Positions 8,035 through 16,828 of a stretch of DNA of 64,000 bases are shown here, in pieces. Positions within the stretch are counted from its first letter, which is position 1. The number at the start of each line of letters is the position of its first letter. A program made the translations under genes and the position numbers. This stretch comes from Paracoccus sigandri (GTDB lineage Bacteria; Pseudomonadota; Alphaproteobacteria; Rhodobacterales; Rhodobacteraceae). The notes beneath the pieces are model-generated. The model was not told where the DNA came from. It saw nothing but the letters and a program-made list of their open reading frames with translations, and searched no databases. The DNA lies in NCBI RefSeq assembly GCF_003709565.1, contig NZ_QNRC01000009.1, positions 102,298 through 166,297 on the forward strand, written 5' to 3'.

Positions 8035-8617
8035 GACGCGCGCCCATCGCTGGCCCGCCGGGGTCAAGCTGGGGGCGCTGTGCCTGGCCTCGACCGGGCT
8101 GTTCCTGACCGGCAGCGCCGCCGTCCATGTCGCGGCGCTGCTTCTGGTGCTGGCGCTCTATGCGGCGCCGGGGCGGGTCTTCCTGCAGGCCGGGCTGCGC
8201 AGCCTGCGCGTGGTGCTGCCCTTCGTCGCCATCCTGCTGGTCTGGCACGCCGTCACCGGCGAGCTGCGCGCGGGCGCGCTGATCGTCCTGCGCATGGTCA
8301 CGCTGGTCGCGCTTGCCAATCTGGTGACGATGACCACCGGGCTGGGCGAGCTGGTCGACCTGATCCGCCGCCTGACCGCGCCGCTGCGCCGCCTGGGCCT
8401 GCCCACCCATCTGCTGGAGACCGCCATCCCGCTGGTCATCCGATTCACCCCGGTGCTGGTCGCCCGCGCCGAAAACCTGGCCGAGGCCTGGCGCGCCCGG
8501 TCGCGCCGCCGCCCCGGCTGGCGGCTGATCCTGCCGCTGACCCTGCAGGCACTGGACGACGCCGATCATGTCGGCGAAGCTCTGCGCGCGCGGGGCGGCC
8601 CCCTTGGACCGCAATGA
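8009..8617 (+). CDS. bioN: Biotin ECF transporter, transmembrane T subunit BioN
   Basis: A 202-residue membrane protein with several hydrophobic helices (about residues 20-115) and a cytoplasmic C-terminal part carrying Ala-Arg motifs (EAWRARS and EALRARG) of the kind that couple T subunits to the ATPase. It overlaps bioM by 26 bases and precedes bioY by 14 bp. The identification depends on the bioM and bioY neighbours. Confidence 0.88.
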   Translation: MISLTSPVETRAHRWPAGVKLGALCLASTGLFLTGSAAVHVAALLLVLALYAAPGRVFLQAGLRSLRVVLPFVAILLVWHAVTGELRAGALIVLRMVTLVALANLVTMTTGLGELVDLIRRLTAPLRRLGLPTHLLETAIPLVIRFTPVLVARAENLAEAWRARSRRRPGWRLILPLTLQALDDADHVGEALRARGGPLGPQ

Positions 8618-8631
8618 CAGGAGTTTACCCC

Positions 8632-9207
8632 ATGGAACGCAATATCGCCCATGTCGCCCTTTTCGCCGCGATGATCGCGGCCCTGGGCCTGGTGCCGCAG
8701 ATCACGCTTGGCTTCGGCGTGCCGATCACCGCCCAGACGCTTGGCGTCATGCTAGCCGGGGCCGTGCTTGGCGCACGGCGCGGCGCGGCGGCGGCGGGGC
8801 TGTTCCTGCTGCTGGTCGCGCTTGGCCTGCCGCTGCTGGCGGGCGGGCGCGGCGGGCTGGGCGTCTTCGTCTCGCCCACCGCGGGCTTCGCGCTCGGCTT
8901 CCCGGTCGCGGCCTTCGCCACCGGCCTTTTCGTGGAACATGTCCGGCTGCGCTCGGCCGGGCTGGCGGCGGGGTTGGGCGCGGTCTTCGGCGGGATCGTG
9001 GTCCTCTATATCCTCGGCGCGGCGGGGCTGGCCATCGTCCTGGACAAGAGCCTGGCCGAGGCCTTCACCCTGGTCGCGGTGTTCATTCCCGGCGACCTGC
9101 TGAAGGCGGGCATCACCGGGATGCTGGTCCAGGCGCTGGCCAGGGTCCGGCCGCAGACGCTGGCCTGGCATCGCGGCGCGGCCGGCGCGGGCGACCTGCG
9201 CCTGTGA
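8632..9207 (+). CDS. bioY: Biotin-binding S component BioY
   Basis: A 191-residue, six-helix membrane protein that binds biotin. Features typical for BioY are the FGVPITAQTLGVMLAG segment near the N terminus, the GGRGGLGVFVSPTAGFALGFPVAAF segment (about 72-96) and FIPGDLLKAG near the C terminus. The start at ATG 8632 has CAGGAG about 9 bases upstream. Its stop codon overlaps the GTG start of the following AMP-binding gene, so the transporter and the two enzymes behind it look like one transcription unit. Confidence 0.92.
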   Translation: MERNIAHVALFAAMIAALGLVPQITLGFGVPITAQTLGVMLAGAVLGARRGAAAAGLFLLLVALGLPLLAGGRGGLGVFVSPTAGFALGFPVAAFATGLFVEHVRLRSAGLAAGLGAVFGGIVVLYILGAAGLAIVLDKSLAEAFTLVAVFIPGDLLKAGITGMLVQALARVRPQTLAWHRGAAGAGDLRL

Positions 9208-10364
9208 AGGACGCGGCCCGGCAGTGCTTCGCGCCCGCCCGGCCCGGCGCAGTGATCGGCTGCGGCGCGCGCAACCAGAACGCGGCCGCCCTGCGCGCGC
9301 TGCTGGACTGCCTGGCCCGCGGCCTGCCCATCCATGCCAGCCAGCAGGGCATCCGCCCCGCCACGCCCGATCCCGCGCCGTTCCTCTATTGCCAAAGCTC
9401 GGGCTCGGGCGGGCGGGTCAAGACGATCCGGCGCAGCCATGGCTCGTGGATCGCCAGTTTCGAGGTCAATCGCGACAGCTTCGGCCTCTCGGCCCATGAC
9501 CGCTATGGCGTGCTGGGCAACCTGGGCCATTCGCTGTCGCTCTATGCCACGCTGGAGGCGCTGCATCTGGGCGCCGGGCTGCTGGTCCTTGCCGGAGACA
9601 GCCCGCGCAACCAGATGCGACAGCTGGCCCAGGCGGGCGTCAGCGTGCTCTACGCCACGCCGACGCAGCTGCGGCGGCTGCAACTGGCGGGCGGCCCTGG
9701 CCTGCCCGCCGTGAGCCATGTCTTCTGCGGCGGCGGCAAGCTGGACGACGCCTGCCGCGACGGCATGGCGGCGCTGTGCCCGAATGCGGCGATCCGGGAA
9801 TTCTACGGCGCCTCGGAGACCAGCTTCATCACCATCGCCGATGCCGGAACCCCGGCGGGCTCGGTCGGGCGGGCCTATCCGGGGGTGCGGATCCGCCTGG
9901 GCGAGGCCGGGCGGATCTTCGTCGCCAGCCCCTATCTGTTCGACGGCTATCATGAGCCCGACCTGGCCCCGCCCCCGCGCGAGGGCAACCATATCGGCAC
10001 CGGCGATATCGGCTGGCTGGATGCGGGTGGCCATCTGTTCCTGCGCGGCCGGGAAAGCCGGATGGTCACCGTCGCCGACCGCAACCTGTTCCTGGAGGAT
10101 GTCGAGGCCGCGATGGCCGCGGCGGGCGCGGGCCCTTGTGCCGCCATCGCCCTGCCCGACCCGCAGCGCGGCCATGCGGTCATCGCCGCGGTCGAGGGCG
10201 CCCAGGACGACGCCCTTGCCGCCCGCCTGCGCCGCGCCTGCCGCGACGCCCTGGGCGATCATGCCGCGCCGCGCCGCGTCGTCTTCCTGCCGCGCCTGCC
10301 GCTGCTGGCCTCGGACAAGCCCGACCTGGCGGCGCTGGCGCGCCTGTTCGGCGCGGCGCCGTGA
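9204..10364 (+). CDS. Short AMP-forming acyl/aryl-CoA synthetase-like protein
   Basis: A 386-residue member of the adenylate-forming superfamily. SSGSGGRVK (65-73) stands in for the ATP P-loop, YGASE (201-205) for motif A5, TGDIGWLD (266-273) for A7, RGRESRMV for A8, and Lys372 in SDKPD for the A10 lysine. About 100 N-terminal residues of a normal ligase are missing, and GTG 9204 overlaps the bioY stop, so this is the natural start rather than a truncation. The arrangement resembles the biotin-linked ligase/thiolase/bioY genes of Bacillus (yhfT/yhfS/bioY). A role in making or salvaging a pimelate-type precursor is plausible but unproven. Confidence 0.8.
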   Translation: MKDAARQCFAPARPGAVIGCGARNQNAAALRALLDCLARGLPIHASQQGIRPATPDPAPFLYCQSSGSGGRVKTIRRSHGSWIASFEVNRDSFGLSAHDRYGVLGNLGHSLSLYATLEALHLGAGLLVLAGDSPRNQMRQLAQAGVSVLYATPTQLRRLQLAGGPGLPAVSHVFCGGGKLDDACRDGMAALCPNAAIREFYGASETSFITIADAGTPAGSVGRAYPGVRIRLGEAGRIFVASPYLFDGYHEPDLAPPPREGNHIGTGDIGWLDAGGHLFLRGRESRMVTVADRNLFLEDVEAAMAAAGAGPCAAIALPDPQRGHAVIAAVEGAQDDALAARLRRACRDALGDHAAPRRVVFLPRLPLLASDKPDLAALARLFGAAP

Positions 10365-11473
10365 TCGATCCGGTCATCGTCGCCGCCCGCCGCAGCGCCG
10401 TCACCCCGCGCGGCGGCGCCTTCCGGATGCTGGAGATCCACCAGCTTGCCGCCCCGGTCATGACCGATCTGCTGCGCGACGCGGGACTGCGCCCCGAGGA
10501 CGTGGACGAGGTGATCCTGGGCAATGCGCTGGGGGCGGGCGGCAATCCGGCGCGAGTGGCCGCCCTGGCGGCGGGGCTGCCCGAGCGGGTGGCGGGCCTG
10601 TCCATCGACCGGCAATGCTGCGGCGGCCTGGACGCGGTCCTGCTGGCCGATGCGCTGATCCGCGCGGGGCGGCACGAGGTCGTCATCGCCGGCGGCGCCG
10701 AAAGCTGGTCGCGCCGCCCGCTGCGGCTGCGCACCGACCCTGACGGTGGCCCGCCCGCCGCCTATGAACAGCCGCCCTTCACCCCCTGGCCCGAGCGCGA
10801 TCCCGGCATGACCGAGGCCGCCGAGGCCATCGCCGCCCGGCTGGGCATCTCGCGCGCGGAACAGGACGAATGGACCATCGCCAGCCATGCAAGCGCCCTG
10901 GCTGCCCTGCCCCGCATCCGCAGCGAAATCACTGTCATTTCAGATATATGCGCCGACAGTTTCACGCGCCGCATGAATGCGCGGACCTGCGCCCGCGCGC
11001 CGGTGCTGGCGGGCAGCGTCACCGCCGCCAATACCGCCGTGGCCGCCGATGGCGCGGGCTTCTGCCTGCTGGTCTCGGGCCGGGTCGCGCGGCGCCTGTC
11101 CACGCCCAGGCTGCGCATCCTCGCCGGCGCGACCCTTGGCGCCGATCCCGAACTGCCCGGCCTTGCGCCGGTTCCCGCCATCCGCGCGGTGCTGAAGGCC
11201 GCCGCGCTGACGCCCGACGCGCTAGATGCCATCGAGCTGATGGAGGCCTTCGCCGTCCAGGCCATCGCCTGCGCCCGGCTGGCCGGGCTGCCGGCGGACA
11301 GGATCAATCGCGGCGGCGGGGCGCTGGCACGCGGCCATCCGATCGGCGCCTCGGGCGCGATCAACCTGGTGCGGCTGTTTCACGAACTGGAAGCCGGGGG
11401 CCGGACCGGGCTGGCCGCCATCGCCGCCGCGGGCGGGCTGGGCACCGCCGCCCTGCTGGAACGCCTGGCCTAG
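10361..11473 (+). CDS. Thiolase-like protein with altered active site
   Basis: A 370-residue thiolase-fold protein that starts at GTG 10361, overlapping the ligase stop. The nucleophile (Cys86 in DRQCCGG) and the GHPIGASGA histidine (His326) are kept. The NEAFA asparagine is Met (MEAFAV), and the second catalytic cysteine of the C-x-G-G-G loop is replaced by Ala at about 355 (AIAAAGGLG). An ordinary Claisen condensation is therefore doubtful; acyl transfer from Cys86 remains possible. It is the last gene of the bioMNY unit, ending convergently against the nitroreductase gene with a 4-base overlap. Confidence 0.82.
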   Translation: MIDPVIVAARRSAVTPRGGAFRMLEIHQLAAPVMTDLLRDAGLRPEDVDEVILGNALGAGGNPARVAALAAGLPERVAGLSIDRQCCGGLDAVLLADALIRAGRHEVVIAGGAESWSRRPLRLRTDPDGGPPAAYEQPPFTPWPERDPGMTEAAEAIAARLGISRAEQDEWTIASHASALAALPRIRSEITVISDICADSFTRRMNARTCARAPVLAGSVTAANTAVAADGAGFCLLVSGRVARRLSTPRLRILAGATLGADPELPGLAPVPAIRAVLKAAALTPDALDAIELMEAFAVQAIACARLAGLPADRINRGGGALARGHPIGASGAINLVRLFHELEAGGRTGLAAIAAAGGLGTAALLERLA

Positions 11474-12144
11474 AAGCCCCGAAAGCTGGTGAAGGCGGGC
11501 AGGTCCTCGCGCGCGGTGCGCAGGCCGTTTTCCGGCGCATCGGGATCGGGCCAGCCAAGCGCGATCCCGCAGACGACCATTTCCCGGTCCGGCAGGTCCA
11601 GCAGCCTGTGGACCGTCGGCCCGTAATTCGCCAGCGCGCCGATGCCGGTCGCGCCCAGCCCGCGATCCTCGGCCGCCAGCAGGAAGGCCATCAGGCTCAT
11701 CCCCAGATCCATGAAGCCGCCCTTGCCCATGCCCCGGTCGATGGTCACGACCACGCCCACCGGCGCCCCGAAGAACGCATAGTTGCGCCGGAACTGCCGC
11801 CGCCGTCCCTCCAGGTCGCGCCGCTCGATCCCCAATTCCTGATAGAGCGCATGGCCCGCCGCCCGCTGCCGCGCCTTCAGCGCCGCGGGCATCGGATCGG
11901 GGAACCAGGAATATTCGGGCGCCTCGGGCAGGCCCGCCGCGATCGCCGCCTCAAGCCCTGCGACAACATCGCGCAGGGGCGGGCCGGTCAGCACGTGGAA
12001 ATGACCGGGCTGCAGGTTGGCCCCGCTTGGCGCCATGCGCGCCAGCCGGCAGATCTCCTCGATCTCGGCGCGCGCGACCGGCCGGTCGCGATAGGCCCGA
12101 ACCGAGCGCCGGCGCCGCATCAGGCTGCTGAAATCACGTTCCAT
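11470..12144 (-). CDS. Nitroreductase-family FMN oxidoreductase
   Basis: A 224-residue protein of the FMN-dependent nitroreductase fold: RRSVRAYRDRPV near residue 12, ARMAPSGANLQPGHF (FMN contact region), an insert of about 60 residues, and a C-terminal GIALGWPD. It probably reduces nitro, quinone or flavin substrates with NAD(P)H. An enzyme of the BluB or enoate/iodotyrosine deiodinase type is possible because of the insert. It converges on the thiolase-like gene and is divergent from the TonB receptor across 343 bp. Confidence 0.85.
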   Translation of the reverse strand: MERDFSSLMRRRRSVRAYRDRPVARAEIEEICRLARMAPSGANLQPGHFHVLTGPPLRDVVAGLEAAIAAGLPEAPEYSWFPDPMPAALKARQRAAGHALYQELGIERRDLEGRRRQFRRNYAFFGAPVGVVVTIDRGMGKGGFMDLGMSLMAFLLAAEDRGLGATGIGALANYGPTVHRLLDLPDREMVVCGIALGWPDPDAPENGLRTAREDLPAFTSFRGF

Positions 12145-12487
12145 TTCCCGCCTTGCGCAAGGGGCCGATGCGAGGCCGCGGCGCTTGCCGCAACGGATCG
12201 CGAACCCCGCGCAAATTGTCGGAGGCGACGCGGGGCGTCAAGCCGCGACCGATTCCCGACAATTGTTGTCGGAATACCACAGTCGCCGCGCCGGCCGATC
12301 ACGGCTTCTTGACTTCGCGGCAGGGCTGGGGCCCCTGTCGCGCCCAAGGTGGTCTTTCGTTCCCCCGGTGCAGAATCCCCGTTTCCCGCGGATCGTGCCG
12401 GTGAAACGCCCGCACCGCTTCCATGCAGCTACGCCAGCTTCCCATGCCAGCAATGCCTCCTCTTTATCTGTAACCACGGAGTGAACA
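12145..12487. other. Non-coding divergent region between nitroreductase and TonB receptor
   Basis: This 343-bp stretch has no credible gene. It holds the palindrome at 12252-12275, a further half site AATTGTCGG at 12214-12222, and a GGAG ribosome site at 12478-12481 before the receptor start. I could not make a convincing -35/-10 pair, and I see no cobalamin riboswitch core. Confidence 0.6.
12252..12275. promoter_or_regulatory. Palindrome upstream of the FepA-type receptor
   Basis: CCGACAA-TTG-TTGTCGG (12256-12272) is a perfect 7-bp inverted repeat that extends to ATTC.../...GAAT with one extra C. It lies 108 bp from the nitroreductase start and 213 bp from the receptor start and looks like a dimeric regulator site. 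It does not resemble the classical Fur box. The binding protein is unknown; the BTAD regulator beyond the receptor gene is one candidate. Confidence 0.5.
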
Positions 12488-14782
12488 ATGAGGTTCAAGG
12501 CGCAACGCTTGGCATCAAGCACCGCGATCGGACTGGCGCTGGCGATCCTGCCCGGCCAGCTTGCCGCGCAGGACACCGGCGAGACGCTGGTGCTGGACGA
12601 TATCGTCATCACCGCGCAGGAACAGGTCAAGCAGGCGCTCGGCGTCTCGCAGATCACCGAGGAGGATCTGGAGAAGACCCCGGTCGTCAACGACATTTCC
12701 GAGGTCGTCCGCAAGATGCCCGGCGTGAACCTGACCGGCGCCACCGCCTCGGGGCAGCGCGGCAACCAGCGCCAGATCGACATTCGCGGCATGGGACCGG
12801 AGAACACGCTGATCCTGATCGACGGCAAGCCGGTCATGTCGCGCAACTCGATCCGCATGAGCCGCAACGGCGAACGCGACACGCGCGGCGATTCCAACTG
12901 GGTGCCCGCCGAGATGATCGAGCGGATCGAGGTCCTGCGCGGACCGGCTGCGGCGCGCTATGGCTCGGGTTCGTCGGGCGGCGTGGTCAACATCATCACC
13001 AAGCGCCCGGACACTTTCTCGGGCCAGGTCGGAATGCATTACAATTCGCCGGAAAGCCGCAAGGAAGGCGACACGGTGCGCTCGAATTTCATGCTGGCCG
13101 GCCCGGCGGGCGAGAATTTCACGTTCCGGCTGTTCGGAAACCATAACAAGACCGACGCCGACGCGCCCGACATCAACCTTGTCCCGGTGCTGGACGATGA
13201 CGGCAATCCGGTTCTGGACGAGGAGGGCAACCCTACCTTCCGCAACCTGGCGGGACGCGAGGGTGTCGTCAACAAGGACCTTGGCGCGCTGCTGACCTGG
13301 CACGTCGCCCCCGGCCATGAGATCGACTTCGAAGCCAATTTTTCGCGTCAGGGCAACATCTTCGCCGGCGACACCATGTTCGGTTCGGTCATCGAGGACG
13401 TGAACGGCACCAACCTGATCGGCACCGAGACCAACCGGATGTATCGCCGGACGCTGGCCCTTACCCATCGGGGCGAATATGATTTCGGTGACTCGCTCAG
13501 CTATCTGCAATGGGAAAACACCCGCAACACCCGTTTCTGCGAAGGCACGGCGGGCAGCGTAGAGGGCTCGATCACCGGCTGCGTCGATACGGATGGTGAC
13601 GGTGAACACGATGCGCCCGGCTACAGTACCGCCAAGCTGGATAACGTAGCCGCTAAAACCGAATGGAACATGCCCATGGATCTGGGCACAAAGCGCAGCC
13701 GCGTGACCTTCGGTGCCGAATATCGGGGCGAATTCATGGAGGACTCGGTTTCGATCCGCGGAAACCTAAACAATCCGGACGGGACGCCCAACGAAGAACT
13801 GGGAGAAGAGTTTGATATCGATCCAGTTGGCGAGAACCGCGATCCGAAGGTCGACCAGCACACGATCGGTCTCTATGTCGAAAGCAATATCGAATGGAAC
13901 GACCGGCTGACGCTGACCCCGGCGCTGCGTTTCGACTATAACGACAATTTCGGCAGCGCGTGGTCGCCCAGCCTGAACGCCACCTATGCCTTCAATGACG
14001 AATGGTCGATGAAGCTGGGCGTGGCGCGGGCCTTCAAGGCGCCGAACCTGTTCCAGCTGAACCCGAACTATGTCTACACGACCATGGGCAACGGCTGTCC
14101 CTATGTCGATGGCGAACGCCTCAGCGGTCCCTGCTATGTTCTGGGCAACCCGGATCTGGAAGCGGAAACCAGCGTCAACAAGGAAATCGGCGTCGCCTAT
14201 CAGGGCTTCAGCGGCATCGACGCCAGCCTGACCTACTTCCACAACGACTACAAGAACCGCATCGCCTCGGGCCAGATCCAGTACAACCCCGGCGCCGAGA
14301 CCAACCGCCTGTTCCGCTGGGACAACCAGGAAAAGGCCGTCATCTCGGGGCTGGAGGGCAATTTCTCGACCCCGCTGGGTGATCGCTTCGCCTTCAACGC
14401 GAATTTCACCAAGATGATCAAGTCCGAGGACGGCGACGGCCAGCCGCTGAGCCTGGTGCCGGATCATACGATCAACGCCTCGCTGGACTGGTACGCGACC
14501 GAGGCGCTGACCCTGACGCTTTCGGCCACCCGCTATGGCGAGATCGAGGCGGCCACCGCGTCGAACACCACCGGCGGCGTCTACGAGGACCCGGAAAATC
14601 GCCCCGGCTATACGTTGGTCAATCTGGGCGCAAGCTGGGAGATCACCGATACCGCGCGGCTGTCGGCCGGGGTGACGAACCTGTTCGACAAGCAGATCCT
14701 GCGCACCAATACCAGCGACGGCGCCAACACCTTCAACGAACCGGGCCGGGCCTTCTATATCTCGCTCAACAAGTCCTTCTGA
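12488..14782 (+). CDS. TonB-dependent catecholate siderophore receptor, FepA type
   Basis: A 764-residue outer-membrane receptor. It begins with a signal peptide (about 1-27), then a TonB box (DDIVITAQ, 37-44), a plug domain and a beta-barrel ending in Phe. The plug closely follows E. coli FepA: VVRKMPGVNLTG, SGQRGNQRQIDIRGMGPENT (cut here) and LIDGKPV, ERDTRGDSNWVPAEMIERIE. It should bind ferric enterobactin-like catecholates and import them with TonB-ExbBD energy. No siderophore synthesis or periplasmic uptake genes are nearby, so it is probably for foreign siderophores. The start has GGAG 6 bases upstream. A terminator follows at 14806. Confidence 0.92.
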   Translation: MRFKAQRLASSTAIGLALAILPGQLAAQDTGETLVLDDIVITAQEQVKQALGVSQITEEDLEKTPVVNDISEVVRKMPGVNLTGATASGQRGNQRQIDIRGMGPENTLILIDGKPVMSRNSIRMSRNGERDTRGDSNWVPAEMIERIEVLRGPAAARYGSGSSGGVVNIITKRPDTFSGQVGMHYNSPESRKEGDTVRSNFMLAGPAGENFTFRLFGNHNKTDADAPDINLVPVLDDDGNPVLDEEGNPTFRNLAGREGVVNKDLGALLTWHVAPGHEIDFEANFSRQGNIFAGDTMFGSVIEDVNGTNLIGTETNRMYRRTLALTHRGEYDFGDSLSYLQWENTRNTRFCEGTAGSVEGSITGCVDTDGDGEHDAPGYSTAKLDNVAAKTEWNMPMDLGTKRSRVTFGAEYRGEFMEDSVSIRGNLNNPDGTPNEELGEEFDIDPVGENRDPKVDQHTIGLYVESNIEWNDRLTLTPALRFDYNDNFGSAWSPSLNATYAFNDEWSMKLGVARAFKAPNLFQLNPNYVYTTMGNGCPYVDGERLSGPCYVLGNPDLEAETSVNKEIGVAYQGFSGIDASLTYFHNDYKNRIASGQIQYNPGAETNRLFRWDNQEKAVISGLEGNFSTPLGDRFAFNANFTKMIKSEDGDGQPLSLVPDHTINASLDWYATEALTLTLSATRYGEIEAATASNTTGGVYEDPENRPGYTLVNLGASWEITDTARLSAGVTNLFDKQILRTNTSDGANTFNEPGRAFYISLNKSF

Positions 14783-14805
14783 GCGGGCGGCCTGCCCGTT
14801 CCTTG

Positions 14806-14834
14806 CGCCGTCCCGGAAACGGGGCGGCGTTTTT
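14806..14834 (+). terminator. Rho-independent terminator after the TonB receptor
   Basis: CGCCGTCCC (14806-14814) pairs with GGGGCGGCG (14821-14829), with one G-T pair, around GGAAAC. A T run (14830-14834) follows. It separates the receptor from the BTAD regulator. Confidence 0.88.
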
Positions 14835-14884
14835 CGTCGGAAGCAGCGATTGAACCATTCTGTTCTTGGCGCGACCGGGCTGCG

Positions 14885-16828
14885 GTGCTTAATGGAAATG
14901 CAGTAACGATCAGCCTGACGATGCCCCTGAACCGGACGCCTTCGACCTTTCTGGCGCTTTTGTCGTCACTCCGGCTGCGCCGCGCGCAGGCGCTGCTCTA
15001 TTACCTGCTGGCCGATTCCGACCGCGTCCACCGGGTCGAGAAGGTCGTGGACCTGTTCTGGCAGGACTCCGACGGCCAGCGCGCGGCGGCATCATATCGG
15101 CAGGTGGTGCGCCATATCCGCCGCGCCACCGGCGATGCCGGCGGGGTCGCGCTGGATACCGGCGGCGGGCAGATCGCGCTGCGGCTGGCCGAGCCCTTCA
15201 GCCTGTCTGATTATTTCCTTGCCGGCCTTTCCGCCAATCCCTGGGACGCGGCTGCGGCCGAGCGGATCCGGGAAATCGTCGGCTTCACCCTCCGGCTTCA
15301 GGGCATCAGCAGCTCTTTCGACAGCTGGCTGGCGATCACCCGCTCGACGCTGTTGTCGGTGGTGCGCCGGGCGCTGGACCGGCGGCTGGCCGTCGCGGGC
15401 GAGGACGCGGCGGGCGAGACCCGGCTGGCAGCGGAATTCGCGCTGGAGCTGGAGCCCGCCAACGAGGTCGCCGTCCGCTATCTGATGTCGCAGGACTGGC
15501 AGGCCGGGCACGCCACCCGCGCCATCGAGCGCTACAACACGCTCTATGCCCATCTGGCCGAGGAATTCGACCAGGAGCCCGAGGCCGAGACGATCGAATT
15601 GCTGGCCGCGATCAAGCTGGACCCGGTGGCACCGCCCCGGCGGCAGGCCGCGACCGACCGGCGGCCGCAGATCAGCCTTGCGGTCGCGCTGCTGCCCGCC
15701 CAGACCGGGGACCGCGAGCTGGCCAGCTTTCACACGGTGCTGTTCGCGGACCTGCGGATGCGCATGGGGCGGTTCCGCGAATGGCGCGTGATCGAGGCCG
15801 AGGGCCCGGAACGGCCCAAGGCGCGCATCACCCTGCGGCCGGTCCTGGCCCAGGGCCTGCACCGGCTGTTCGTCGAGGTGCAGCGCGGAGAGGATGGCGA
15901 TCTGCTGTGGTCAGAGGTGATCGACCAGCCCGAGGCGGATTGGGAGGCGAAGGTCCGGGTGCTGCTGGCCAATATCGCCAATGCGCTGTCGATCGTGGTC
16001 TCGGACCGCTCGCTGACCGATTTCGGTGCGGCGATCTATGACCGCTGGCTGAAGGCGCAGGCGCTCCTGGATGCCTGGTCGCCCGAGACCGAGGGCGAGG
16101 CGCTGGCCATGCTGCGCGAGATCACCGAGGAATCGCCGCGCTTCGGCCCCGCCCATGCGGAACTGGCCGGGGCGCTGAATGTGCGCCACGTCCTGCTGCC
16201 CGGCACCCGGCAGACCGAGGACGTCAAGCAGGACGCGCTGCATCACGCGATCATCGCCGTCTCGACCGATCCGATGGACACCCGCGCCCACCGGGTCCTG
16301 GGCTGGTGCTATTGCCACAAGGGGGAATTCGGGCTGGCGGGGTTCCATTTCGACCAGGCGCTGAACCTCAACCGCAGCAGCCCGCTGACGCTGGCCTCCT
16401 GCGCGCTGGGTTTCGCCTTCGCGGGCGAAGAGGCCCGCACCGCCGAGCTGGTGGCCGAGGCGCGGCGGCATTCGGCCGTGGTCGAGCCGTTCCACCTGAT
16501 CTACCTGGCCGCCGCCGACTATCTGCTGGGCGACTACGAAAGCGCGGCCGAACAATGCGGGCGCGGCGCCGGGCTGATGCCGACGGTCGGCGGCTGGCAC
16601 AGCGCGGCGCTGTGGCAGCTGGGCCGCCGGGACGAGGCCGCGCGGCGCCTGGCCGCCTATCTGGACGAGATCCGGGCCGAATGGTGCGGCCCGCCCGCGC
16701 CCTGCGACGGCGACATCCTGGACTGGTTCACCTCGATCTTTCCGCTGCGCGACGAGCAGATCCGCCTGGACCTGCGCGCCACGCTGGAAGGGATCGCCCG
16801 CGCCGCGACGCCGCGCCGCGCCGGCTAG
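14885..16828 (+). CDS. BTAD/TPR transcriptional regulator (SARP-like)
   Basis: A 647-residue protein. The N-terminal part (about 15-105) looks like the winged-helix DNA-binding domain of SARP/BTAD proteins (RRAQALLYYLLADSDRVHR, then SYRQVVRHIRRATGD). Residues about 110-235 form the bacterial transcriptional activation helical domain (ALDRRLAVAGEDAAGETRLA; WQAGHATRAIERYNTLYAHL). The C-terminal half (about 390-630) is TPR-like. GTG 14885 gives the longest frame; ATG 14921 is an alternative, and neither has a strong ribosome site. It lies between the FepA-type receptor and the convergent YcaO operon, ending 4 bases inside the orphan gene, and could control either. Confidence 0.75.
   Translation: MLNGNAVTISLTMPLNRTPSTFLALLSSLRLRRAQALLYYLLADSDRVHRVEKVVDLFWQDSDGQRAAASYRQVVRHIRRATGDAGGVALDTGGGQIALRLAEPFSLSDYFLAGLSANPWDAAAAERIREIVGFTLRLQGISSSFDSWLAITRSTLLSVVRRALDRRLAVAGEDAAGETRLAAEFALELEPANEVAVRYLMSQDWQAGHATRAIERYNTLYAHLAEEFDQEPEAETIELLAAIKLDPVAPPRRQAATDRRPQISLAVALLPAQTGDRELASFHTVLFADLRMRMGRFREWRVIEAEGPERPKARITLRPVLAQGLHRLFVEVQRGEDGDLLWSEVIDQPEADWEAKVRVLLANIANALSIVVSDRSLTDFGAAIYDRWLKAQALLDAWSPETEGEALAMLREITEESPRFGPAHAELAGALNVRHVLLPGTRQTEDVKQDALHHAIIAVSTDPMDTRAHRVLGWCYCHKGEFGLAGFHFDQALNLNRSSPLTLASCALGFAFAGEEARTAELVAEARRHSAVVEPFHLIYLAAADYLLGDYESAAEQCGRGAGLMPTVGGWHSAALWQLGRRDEAARRLAAYLDEIRAEWCGPPAPCDGDILDWFTSIFPLRDEQIRLDLRATLEGIARAATPRRAG

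Noticed and set aside
12340..12440. Possible cobalamin riboswitch before the TonB receptor
   Set aside because: A GCCGGTGAAAC phrase is suggestive, but the B12-box core and the conserved GCCACTG-type element are missing, and the receptor is FepA-like, not BtuB-like.
12464..12473. TTATCTGTAA resembling a BioR box
   Set aside because: It differs from the TTATCTATAA consensus and lies before the siderophore receptor, not before the biotin genes.
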